A stretch of 64,000 nucleotides of DNA from WHSW01 sp963740055 (lineage in GTDB: Bacteria; Actinomycetota; Thermoleophilia; Solirubrobacterales; 70-9): positions 558,001 to 622,000 of the forward strand of contig CAVUCL010000005.1 in NCBI GenBank assembly GCA_963740055.1. Reading direction: 5' to 3'. Numbering within the stretch: the stretch's first letter is position 1; each line of letters starts with the position of its first letter. This document shows positions 1 through 9,591 of the stretch, piece by piece. The position numbers and the translations under genes were made by a program. The notes beneath the pieces are model-generated. The model did not search any database. It was not told the DNA's origin and worked only from the letters and a program-made list of their open reading frames with translations.

Positions 1-170
1 ACGTCGCCGCCGACGCCGTCGGCTCGCGCGCCGAGGCAAATCGCGTGCTCGGCCTGGAGAGGATGGAGCGCGCGGGCGCGATCCCGACCAGTGTCGAGAT
101 GGCGCTGTTCGAGCTCCTCGGCGGCTCCGACGCGGCGGCGTTCAAGCAGGTGCAGGAGCTGGTCAAGTGA
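1..170 (+). CDS. Isochorismatase-like hydrolase, C-terminal fragment
   Basis: Only the last 55 codons are inside the window, read from base 3. The peptide carries the end typical of the isochorismatase/YcaC-type cysteine hydrolase fold: a D-A-V-G-S-R turn, then a helix with R-M-x-R-A-G-A, then S-V-E-M-A-L-F-E-L-L. The catalytic Asp, Lys and Cys lie upstream and cannot be checked, so the substrate is unknown. The TGA stop overlaps the GTG start of carA by four bases, so the two genes are probably translationally coupled. Family assignment rests on the short tail only. Confidence 0.6.
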   Translation, partial: VAADAVGSRAEANRVLGLERMERAGAIPTSVEMALFELLGGSDAAAFKQVQELVK

Positions 171-1294
171 CCGAGCGACGCCCGGGATACATCCTGCTCG
201 AGGACGGGACGCGGTTCGACGGCGACCTCTGCGGGGGCCCGCCTTCGGCGACCGGCGAGGTCGTCTTCAACACCTCGATCACCGGCTACCAGGAGGCGGT
301 CACCGACCCGAGCTACGCCGGCCAGCTGATCACCTTCACCTATCCGCTGGTCGGCAACTACGGCGTCGCCGCCGAGGCGATGGAGTCCGACCGCGTGCAG
401 GCGCGGGCGGTGATCATGCGCGAGGCGAAGAACGGCGAGGACGCGGCCGACGCCGAGGGCGGCTGGCTCGACTGGCTCTCCGACTGCGGGGTCGCGGCGA
501 TCAGCGGGGTCGACACGCGCTCGCTCGTGCGCCGGATCCGCGATCGTGGGGCGATGCGCGGCGGCATCTTCGCCGCCGACGAGGTGAGCGAGGCCGACGC
601 CCGCGAGCGGCTCGCCGCCGAGCCGTCGATGGCGGGCGCCGACCTCGCCCGCGACGTCTCGCCCCCCGAGCCGGTGAGCTTCGACGGCGACGGCCCGCAC
701 GTCGTCTGCCTCGACACCGGGATCAAGCTTTCAATAATTCGTCAATTCCGGGAGCGGAACTGCCGGATGACCCTGCTTCCATGCTCCGCATCGGCCGAGA
801 CGGTGCTTGCGGCGGACCCCGACCTCGTCTTCCTCGCCAACGGGCCGGGGGACCCGGCGGCGCTCGGCTACATCATCGAGACGGTTCGCGAGCTGGTCGG
901 CAAGCGACCGGTGGTCGGCATCTGCCTCGGCCATCAACTGCTCTGCCGGGCGGTCGGGCTCGAGACGTTCAAGCTCCCGTTCGGCCATCGCGGCGCCAAC
1001 CACCCGGTCAAGGAGCTGGCCAGCGGGCGGATCGACATCACCTCGCAGAACCACGGCTTCGCCGTCCGCCCGCCGCACGGCGGCGAGACGATCGACGCCG
1101 ACGAGCCGGTCCGCTGGGAGACCGACTTCGGCGCCGCCGAGCTCAGTCACCTGAACCTCTACGACCGCACGGTCGAGGGCCTGGTGCTCAAGGACGTCGC
1201 CGGATGCACGGTCCAGTACCACCCCGAGGCGGGCCCGGGACCCCACGATGCGCGCTATCTGTTCGATCGGTTCGTCGCGCTGGCGGAGGCATGA
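167..1294 (+). CDS. carA: Carbamoyl-phosphate synthase small subunit
   Basis: Glutaminase subunit that releases ammonia from glutamine and channels it to CarB for carbamoyl phosphate, feeding pyrimidine and arginine synthesis. The 375-residue length fits the family. The N-terminal half has the V-F-N-T-S-I-T-G-Y-Q-E signature. The C-terminal class I amidotransferase domain has the nucleophile in G-I-C-L-G-H-Q (Cys253) and Y-H-P-E-A-G-P-G-P for the His/Glu pair. GTG start overlaps the previous stop; carB starts three bases after the TGA. Codons 186-194, between the two domains, are unusually AT-rich and rare for this genome (see findings). Confidence 0.97.
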   Translation: MTERRPGYILLEDGTRFDGDLCGGPPSATGEVVFNTSITGYQEAVTDPSYAGQLITFTYPLVGNYGVAAEAMESDRVQARAVIMREAKNGEDAADAEGGWLDWLSDCGVAAISGVDTRSLVRRIRDRGAMRGGIFAADEVSEADARERLAAEPSMAGADLARDVSPPEPVSFDGDGPHVVCLDTGIKLSIIRQFRERNCRMTLLPCSASAETVLAADPDLVFLANGPGDPAALGYIIETVRELVGKRPVVGICLGHQLLCRAVGLETFKLPFGHRGANHPVKELASGRIDITSQNHGFAVRPPHGGETIDADEPVRWETDFGAAELSHLNLYDRTVEGLVLKDVAGCTVQYHPEAGPGPHDARYLFDRFVALAEA

Positions 1295-1297
1295 GAG

Positions 1298-4435
<3,138 letters not shown>

Positions 4436-4439
<4 letters not shown>

Positions 4440-5281
4440 CCGAGCGGGTGCTGGCGCCGTTCGGGCGCCGAGCGTGCGAGGTGGTCGCGAACGAGGCCAC
4501 AGGCGGCTACCGGATCGTGTCGGCGATCGACGGCCTCGGGCCGGAGCCGCGCGCGGGCCAGTTCTACATGCTCAGCACCGACTCCTGGGCGGGCCCCGAG
4601 GGGCGGCCCTACCTGCCGCGCGCGTTCTCGGTCGCGGCAGCGGAGCCCGCCGGCGACGGGGTCCGGCTCGACTTCCTGCTCGAGGACGTCGGGCCGGGGA
4701 CGAGCCGGCTCGCCGCTCTCGTCACCGGCGCGGCGCTGGAGCTGACCGGCCCGCTCGGACGCCCGTTCTCGAGCCCGGCCGAGCTCGCCGGGGCCCCCGC
4801 CGGGGCGCTGCTCGTCGGCGGCGGGATCGGGATCGCGCCGTTGGCGTTGCTGCGGCGCGAGCTCGCCGCGGCCGGCGTCCCCCAGCGCGTCCTGCTCGGG
4901 TTTCGCGATCGCGCCCACTCGGGCGGGCTGGAGCTGTTTCGCTGCTCCGAGGTGCGCACCGCCTCCGAGGACGGCCACACCGGCCACCAGGGCTACGTCA
5001 CCGACCTGCTCTCGGTCGTCCTCGAGGGCGACGACCCCAGCGGCGCCTGCGTCTACGCCTGCGGCCCCCCGGCGATGCTGGAGGCGGTACGCGCGCTGTG
5101 CGCCGAGCGCGAGGTCGTGGCGGAGCTCGCGATGGAAACGCCGATGGCGTGCGGATTCGGCTCCTGCTTCGGCTGTGCGGTACCGCTCGCGGCGGGCGGC
5201 TACATCCGGCTCTGCGTCGACGGTCCGACCGTGAACGCCGAGGCGATCGACTCGGCGCTCGTCGCGGGGAGCGGCCATTGA
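4436..5281 (+). CDS. pyrK: Dihydroorotate dehydrogenase electron-transfer subunit
   Basis: FAD- and [2Fe-2S]-binding partner of class 1B dihydroorotate dehydrogenase, passing electrons from PyrD to NAD. Order seen: ferredoxin-reductase-like FAD domain (P-R-A-F-S-V for flavin), a G-G-G-I-G-I-A-P nucleotide motif, an A-C-G-P-P-A-M-L segment, then the iron-sulfur cysteines C239, C244, C247 and C260 in A-C-G-F-G-S-C-F-G-C and L-C-V-D-G-P. Length of 281 residues is slightly longer than most family members. The ATG overlaps the carB stop, and its own TGA overlaps the pyrD start, as expected for a stoichiometric complex. Confidence 0.93.
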
Positions 5282-6198
5282 CGAACCTGGCCACGAGCCT
5301 CTGCGGCCTCGAGCTCTCGCACCCGATCCTGAACGGCAGCGGGACCTTCGACGCGATCGCCGCGCGGCGAGCGTTCGGCGACGAGCTCGACCGCGCGCTT
5401 CCGTTCAGCGCCTTCGTCTCGAAGACGATCACGCCCGAGCCGCGGGCCGGTAACGCGCCGCCCCGCCTGTACGAGACCCCCTCGGGGATGGTGAACTCGA
5501 TCGGGCTCCCGAACAAGGGGCTCGAGGGATTCCTGATCGAGGATCTGCCGGAGCTTGCCCGCCTCGAAGTGCCGCTGATCGTCTCGGTGATGGCGCCGAG
5601 CGGCGAGGGGTTCGCGACCCTGGTCGAGCGGGTCGGGTCGCGAGCCGAGGTCGCGGCGATCGAGCTCAACGTCTCGTGCCCGAACGTGAAGTCCGGCCTG
5701 ATCGTCGGCGAGCAGCCCGCCGAGACGCTGAGCCTGCTCGAGCGCCTGCGCCCGCTGAGCGAAAAGCCGCTGATCGTGAAGCTGACCCCGAACTGCGCCG
5801 ACCCGCCGGCGGTCGCCCGGGCGGCGGAGGACGGGGGAGCCGACGCGGTCTCGCTGATCAACACGATCCGCGCGAGCGCCGTCGACGCGAGCGGCGCCCC
5901 CTGGCTCGGAGCGGGGAGCGGCGGCCTCTCGGGGCCCGCGGTGCGCCCGGTCGCGCTCGACCAGGTGCGCCGAGTGAGCGCCGAGGTCGAGATCCCGGTG
6001 ATCGGGATGGGCGGGATCGAGAGCGGGGCGGACGCGTTCGCGTTCCTCGCCCTCGGCGCGAGCGCGGTCGCGGTCGGGACGGCGAGCTTTCGCGACCCCG
6101 CCGCGGCGACGAGGATCCGCTCCGAGCTCGCCGCCGAGCTCGCCGCGCGCGGCCTCGAGCGGCTGCCCGGGGCCGAGGTGGGTTCGACCTCGAGTTGA
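5278..6198 (+). CDS. pyrD: Dihydroorotate dehydrogenase, class 1B catalytic subunit
   Basis: Oxidises dihydroorotate to orotate with FMN; the 306-residue TIM barrel pairs with PyrK. The active-site base is a cysteine, as in class 1 enzymes: I-E-L-N-V-S-C-P-N-V-K-S-G with Cys134. Other signatures are N-G-S-G-T-F near the N-terminus and G-M-G-G-I-E-S-G for FMN phosphate. TTG is chosen as start because it overlaps the pyrK stop (TTGA) and family homology begins there. No pyrF follows, unlike many actinobacterial pyr clusters; mihF comes next after a promoter-like gap. Confidence 0.95.
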   Translation: MTNLATSLCGLELSHPILNGSGTFDAIAARRAFGDELDRALPFSAFVSKTITPEPRAGNAPPRLYETPSGMVNSIGLPNKGLEGFLIEDLPELARLEVPLIVSVMAPSGEGFATLVERVGSRAEVAAIELNVSCPNVKSGLIVGEQPAETLSLLERLRPLSEKPLIVKLTPNCADPPAVARAAEDGGADAVSLINTIRASAVDASGAPWLGAGSGGLSGPAVRPVALDQVRRVSAEVEIPVIGMGGIESGADAFAFLALGASAVAVGTASFRDPAAATRIRSELAAELAARGLERLPGAEVGSTSS

Positions 6199-6205
6199 GG
6201 TCGAA
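6183..6205 (+). repeat. Inverted repeat over the pyrD stop codon
   Basis: Perfect 9-base arms, TTCGACCTC and GAGGTCGAA, with a 5-base loop. The stem contains the pyrD stop and ends the operon. There is no T-run, so it could be a factor-dependent terminator, an mRNA-end stabiliser or an operator for the mihF promoter just downstream. Confidence 0.5.
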
Positions 6206-6236
6206 GCGAATTTCACCGAAATCGCGACGATCCCCC

Positions 6237-6264
6237 TTGCGCCTCGACTCAGCGGGGATATACT
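6237..6264 (+). promoter_or_regulatory. mihF promoter
   Basis: TTGCGC at 6237-6242 and TATACT at 6259-6264 with a 16-base spacer. Transcription would start about 6-7 bases after TATACT, leaving roughly six bases before the ATG at 6277 and no room for a Shine-Dalgarno site. Confidence 0.65.
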
Positions 6265-6276
6265 CGCCGCCGCCTG

Positions 6277-6615
6277 ATGGCCCCGTCCTCGACCGACACC
6301 GCCGCCACCGCCGTGCCCGAACGCACGCGCGAGCAGCGGATGCGGGCGCTGCAGCGCGCGAACGAGATTCGCTCCGCGCGGGCGAAGCTGAAGCGCGACC
6401 TCAAGGGCGGCAAGGCGCAGATCGAGAGGCTGCTTCTCGACCCGCCCGACTACGTGCTCTCGGCGAAGGCCTTCGACATGATCCTCGCGGTGCCGAAGTA
6501 CGGCCGGGTGAAGGCGAACAAGATCCTCACCCAGTGCCGGATCTCGCCTTCGAAGACGATCGGCGGCCTCTCCGAGCGCCAGCGCGCCGAGCTCGTGCAG
6601 TTCCTCCGCCGCTAG
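6277..6615 (+). CDS. mihF: Actinobacterial integration host factor (mIHF)
   Basis: Small basic DNA-binding nucleoid protein of the mIHF family, unrelated to the HU/IHF fold. The 112-residue protein shows the family core: R-x-x-A-L-x-x-A-N-x-I-R-x-x-R-A-x-L-K-R-D-L-K, then V-P-K-Y-G-R-V-K-A-N-K-I-L and I-S-P-S-K-T-I-G-G-L-S-E-R-Q-R. The family is typical of Actinobacteria and usually sits before gmk, as here. ATG is placed by the adjacent TATACT. gmk begins in the same frame after the TAG stop. Confidence 0.95.
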   Translation: MAPSSTDTAATAVPERTREQRMRALQRANEIRSARAKLKRDLKGGKAQIERLLLDPPDYVLSAKAFDMILAVPKYGRVKANKILTQCRISPSKTIGGLSERQRAELVQFLRR

Positions 6616-6633
6616 CCCCGGGCCGGCGTCGCC

Positions 6634-7192
6634 ATCGCCAAGGTCTTCGTCATCACGGGGCCGTCGGGGGTCGGCAAGGGGACGCTGATCCGGCTGCTGC
6701 GCGAGCGCGTCGGCGGGCTCGAGCTCTCGACCTCGGCGACCACCCGCGGCCCGCGGGAGGGTGAGGTCGACGGACGCGATTACCACTTCCTCGACCGCGA
6801 CGAGTTCGCCCGCCGCGCGGACGCGAACGAGTTCCTCGAGCACGCGGTCTACAGCGGCAACCGCTACGGGACCCTGCGCTCGGAGGTCGAGCGGCGGCTC
6901 GCGAGCGGCGCCTCGGTGCTGCTCGAGATCGAGGTCCAGGGAGCGCGCCAGGTGCGCGCCGCGATGCCCGAGGCGGTGCTCGTGTTCATCGCCCCGCCCG
7001 ACCCCGCGGCGCTGCGCGAGCGGCTGGTCAGGCGCGGCACCGACGATCCGGCCGCGATCGACGAGCGCCTGCGCACCGCCGAGATCGAGCTCGACGCCCA
7101 GGAGGAGTTCGCCTACGTGGTCTGCAACGACGATCTCGAGCGCGCCGCCGACGAGCTCGCGCGAGATCGTCCGCGGAGAGCTCCGCGACTAG
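6634..7192 (+). CDS. gmk: Guanylate kinase (no standard start codon; frame broken near 7162)
   Basis: Phosphorylates GMP to GDP. The P-loop G-P-S-G-V-G-K-G, S-x-x-T-T-R-x-P-R-x-G-E and L-L-E-I-E-V-Q-G-A segments are intact. Two oddities. First, between the mihF stop and the P-loop there is no in-frame ATG, GTG or TTG; homology suggests M-A-K-V-F-V-I-T-G, placing the start at ATC (6634), either a rare start or an ATG with one wrong base. Second, the frame shifts near 7159-7163: I-V-R-G-E-L-R-D and the stop at 7190 are in the next frame, restored by dropping a C or adding CG in the CG run. Predicted length is 185-186 residues, normal for Gmk. Confidence 0.85.
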
Positions 7193-7206
7193 GGCGTGCC
7201 GCCCGG

Positions 7207-7212
7207 TACACT
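7207..7212 (+). promoter_or_regulatory. rpoZ -10 element
   Basis: TACACT ends 10 bases before the rpoZ ATG, implying a leader of only about four nucleotides. No clear -35. Confidence 0.5.
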
Positions 7213-7222
7213 TGCCCGCCTG

Positions 7223-7453
7223 ATGATCAAGCCCCGCGTAGACGAACTGCTGGAGCGCACCGACACCCACTACGCCGCCGTCCTGGTGGCGGCGAAGCGC
7301 GCGCGCCAGCTGAACAGCTATTACCGCGCCCTCGGCGAGGGCAGCTACGAGGAGTACACGCCGCCGATGGTCGAGACCCAGACCGGCAACTACCTCACGA
7401 TCGCGCTCGAGGAGCTCGCCGCGGGCAAGATCAACTACCGCTACCGCGTCTAG
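7223..7453 (+). CDS. rpoZ: RNA polymerase omega subunit
   Basis: The 76-residue omega subunit helps assemble RNA polymerase by latching the beta-prime subunit. Features are the N-terminal K-P-R-V-D-E-L-L, the conserved A-x-x-V-A-A-K-R-A-R-Q-L-N-S-Y helix and the tail K-P-L-T-I-A-L-E-E-L-A-x-G-K-I-type segment (here N-Y-L-T-I-A-L-E-E-L-A-A-G-K-I). An upstream in-frame GTG at 7196 would add nine residues but would overlap the promoter, so ATG 7223 is preferred. Position between gmk and coaBC is the standard actinobacterial order. Confidence 0.93.
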   Translation: MIKPRVDELLERTDTHYAAVLVAAKRARQLNSYYRALGEGSYEEYTPPMVETQTGNYLTIALEELAAGKINYRYRV

Positions 7454-7506
7454 GCGGACCCGCTCGGCGCCGCAAGTCCCCGCCCGGGATCGGCGCGACA
7501 CGGGCG

Positions 7507-7512
7507 TAGCAT
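7507..7512 (+). promoter_or_regulatory. coaBC -10 element
   Basis: TAGCAT ends 7 bases before ATG 7520. This favours ATG 7520 over the in-frame ATG 7511, which lies inside the hexamer. Confidence 0.5.
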
Positions 7513-7519
7513 GCGGGCG

Positions 7520-8764
7520 ATGGCCCGCATCCTCCTTGGCGTCAGCGGCGGGATCGCCGCCTACAAGGCGCTAGAGCTCGCCCGCCTGGCGACCACCGCC
7601 GGCCACGGCGTCCGCGTGCTGATGACGCCGGCGGCGCAGCGCTTCGTCGGCGCCGCGTCGTTCGAGGGCATCGCCGGCTCGCCGGTCCTGGTCGGCGAGT
7701 TCGACCACGATCCGATGCGCGGCGCCTACCCGGGCGAGCCGCCGCCCTCCCACGACCCGATCGGCCACCTCGCGCTGGCCCAGAACGCGGACGCCTATCT
7801 GGTCGCGCCGGCGTCGGCGAACACGCTCGCGAAGCTCGCGGCCGGGATCTGCGACTCGATGCTGACGACCTCGTTCGTCGCCTGCACCGCGCCGCGCCTG
7901 GTCGCGCCGGCGATGAACGACCGCATGTACGCCGACGCGGCGACTGCGGCGAACCTGGCGACCCTGCGCGAGCGCGGGGTCGAGGTGGTCGAGCCCGATC
8001 GCGGGCCGCTCGCCTCGCGCGGCGAGTACGGCGTCGGCCGCCTCCCGGCCGCCGAGCGGCTGCTCGCCGAGCTCGAGGCGGCGCTGCCGCGGGCGCACGG
8101 CTCCTGGGACGGCCTCCGGGTGCTGGTCACCGCCGGCGGCACCCGTGAACCGATCGACCCGGTGCGCTTCATCGGCAACCGCTCGAGCGGCAGGATGGGC
8201 GTCGCGCTCGCCGCCGCCGCCGCGCGCCGGGGAGCCGACGTGACCCTGATCGCCGCCAACGTCGCCGTCCCGGCACCGCCCGGGGTGCGCGAGATCGCGG
8301 TCGAGACCACCGCCGAGCTCGCCGGTGCGGTGGGCGCCGAGCTCGCCGACGCCCAGGTGCTGCTGATGGCGGCGGCGCCGGCCGACTTTCGCAGCAGCGG
8401 CCCGGCGGAGGCGAAGATCGCGCGCCAGGGCGCCGACGGGCTCGAGCTGCGGCTGCAGCCGACCGAGGACATCCTCGCCGCCGCCGGCGCCAGGCGGCGC
8501 GAGGGTCAGACGCTGGTCGGCTTCGCCGCCGAGACCGGTGGATCGATCGATCGTGCGCGCGCGAAGCTGGAGCGAAAGAACGTCGACGCGATCGTCTTCA
8601 ACGACGTCTCGCGGCCGGAGATCGGGTTCGACTCGGCCGAGAACGAGGTCACGGTGGTTGAGCGCGACGGCGAGCACCAGATCCCGCTCGCGTCGAAGGA
8701 CGAGGTCGCCGAGGCGATCCTCGACCGGGTCGAGGCGCTGCGGGCGGCGCACGCGACTTCCTAG
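7520..8764 (+). CDS. coaBC: Phosphopantothenoylcysteine decarboxylase / phosphopantothenate-cysteine ligase
   Basis: Bifunctional coenzyme A enzyme (Dfp), about 414 residues. The N-terminal flavoprotein (CoaC) domain has G-V-S-G-G-I-A-A-Y-K and the substrate motif P-A-M-N-D-R-M-Y. The C-terminal CoaB domain has V-T-A-G-G-T-R-E-P-I-D-P-V-R-F-I-G-N-R-S and S-S-G-R-M-G, plus K-N-V-D-A-I-V-F-N-D-V near the end. The TAG stop also forms the first bases of the -10 hexamer for the next gene. Both catalytic halves appear intact. Confidence 0.95.
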   Translation: MARILLGVSGGIAAYKALELARLATTAGHGVRVLMTPAAQRFVGAASFEGIAGSPVLVGEFDHDPMRGAYPGEPPPSHDPIGHLALAQNADAYLVAPASANTLAKLAAGICDSMLTTSFVACTAPRLVAPAMNDRMYADAATAANLATLRERGVEVVEPDRGPLASRGEYGVGRLPAAERLLAELEAALPRAHGSWDGLRVLVTAGGTREPIDPVRFIGNRSSGRMGVALAAAAARRGADVTLIAANVAVPAPPGVREIAVETTAELAGAVGAELADAQVLLMAAAPADFRSSGPAEAKIARQGADGLELRLQPTEDILAAAGARRREGQTLVGFAAETGGSIDRARAKLERKNVDAIVFNDVSRPEIGFDSAENEVTVVERDGEHQIPLASKDEVAEAILDRVEALRAAHATS

Positions 8765-8767
8765 ACT
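8762..8767 (+). promoter_or_regulatory. -10 element of the TPR gene, built on the coaBC stop
   Basis: TAGACT; its TAG is the coaBC stop codon. It ends 9 bases before ATG 8777. Confidence 0.45.
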
Positions 8768-8776
8768 GAAAGCAGC

Positions 8777-9145
8777 ATGGATACCGCGGGCGACACGTAC
8801 ACCCTCTACCGCCGCGGGGTCGAGCTGCTGGAGGACGGCAGCTTCGGCGAGGCGACGATCCCGCTCGCCGAGGTCGCGCGCCGCGCGCCGGAGGAGAGCT
8901 CGGTTCGCGAGGCCCTCGGCCGCGCCTACTTTCGCAACCACCAGTTCGCCGAGGCGGTGGCCGAGTTCGAGGCCGTGGTCGAGACCCATCCGGTCAACGA
9001 CTTCGCCCACTTCTGCCTCGGGCGCGCGCTGAGCCTGACCGGCGAGAGCGACCGTGCCCGCCACCATCTCGCCCTGGCGGCCAACCTGCGCCCGGAGCGC
9101 CGCGACTACCGCCTCTACCGCGACCGGCTGCGCCGCGCGTCATAG
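8777..9145 (+). CDS. Small tetratricopeptide-repeat protein
   Basis: A 122-residue, probably cytoplasmic protein made of about three TPR helix pairs: Y-R-R-G-V-E-L-L-E-D-G-S-F-x-E-A, then A-L-G-R-A-Y-F-R-N-H-Q-F-A-E-A-V-A-E-F, then A-H-F-C-L-G-R-A-L-S-L-T-G-E-x-x-x-A-R-H-H-L-A-L-A. No signal peptide or catalytic domain, so a scaffold or chaperone-like role is likely. The partner is not evident; neighbours are coaBC and dtd. Confidence 0.85.
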   Translation: MDTAGDTYTLYRRGVELLEDGSFGEATIPLAEVARRAPEESSVREALGRAYFRNHQFAEAVAEFEAVVETHPVNDFAHFCLGRALSLTGESDRARHHLALAANLRPERRDYRLYRDRLRRAS

Positions 9146-9157
9146 ACCCGGCCGCCG

Positions 9158-9163
9158 TAGGAT
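9158..9163 (+). promoter_or_regulatory. dtd -10 element
   Basis: TAGGAT ends 7 bases before GTG 9171, consistent with a leaderless transcript and with that GTG as the start. Confidence 0.5.
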
Positions 9164-9170
9164 CGCCCGC

Positions 9171-9587
9171 GTGAGGGCCTTGGTGCAGCGGGTGACGCGA
9201 GCCGCGGTGCTCGTCGACGGCGAGCGCGTCGCCGCGATCGGCCCGGGCCTGCTGGTGCTGCTCGGGGTGCGCAGGGGCGACACGGCCACCGAGGCCGACC
9301 GGCTCGCCGACAAGGTGCGCGCCCTGCGGATCTTCGACGATGCCGAGGGGCGGATGAACGAGCCGCTGGGCGAGCGCGAGGCGCTGTGCGTGAGTCAGTT
9401 CACCCTCTACGGCGACGTCAGCAGGGGCAACCGGCCGAGCTACGTCGACGCGGCGCGCCCCGAGGATGCCGAGCCGCTCTATGAGCGCTTCAGCGCTCGG
9501 CTGGCGTGCGCACGGGGGGTGTTCGGCGCTCGAATGGCGGTCGAGCTCGTCAACGACGGTCCGGTGACCCTGCTGCTCGAAGCGTGA
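9171..9587 (+). CDS. dtd: D-aminoacyl-tRNA deacylase
   Basis: Removes D-amino acids mischarged on tRNA. The 138-residue length fits the DTD fold. The N-terminus M-R-A-L-V-Q-R-V-T-R-A, the S-Q-F-T-L-Y-G-D motif and the C-terminal N-D-G-P-V-T-L-L-L-E (the cross-subunit Gly-Pro motif) are all present. GTG 9171 is chosen because homology starts exactly there and a -10 hexamer precedes it; the longer open frame overlaps the TPR gene. The glycan-type gene at 9592 begins four bases after the stop. Confidence 0.95.
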   Translation: MRALVQRVTRAAVLVDGERVAAIGPGLLVLLGVRRGDTATEADRLADKVRALRIFDDAEGRMNEPLGEREALCVSQFTLYGDVSRGNRPSYVDAARPEDAEPLYERFSARLACARGVFGARMAVELVNDGPVTLLLEA

Positions 9588-9591
9588 CCCG

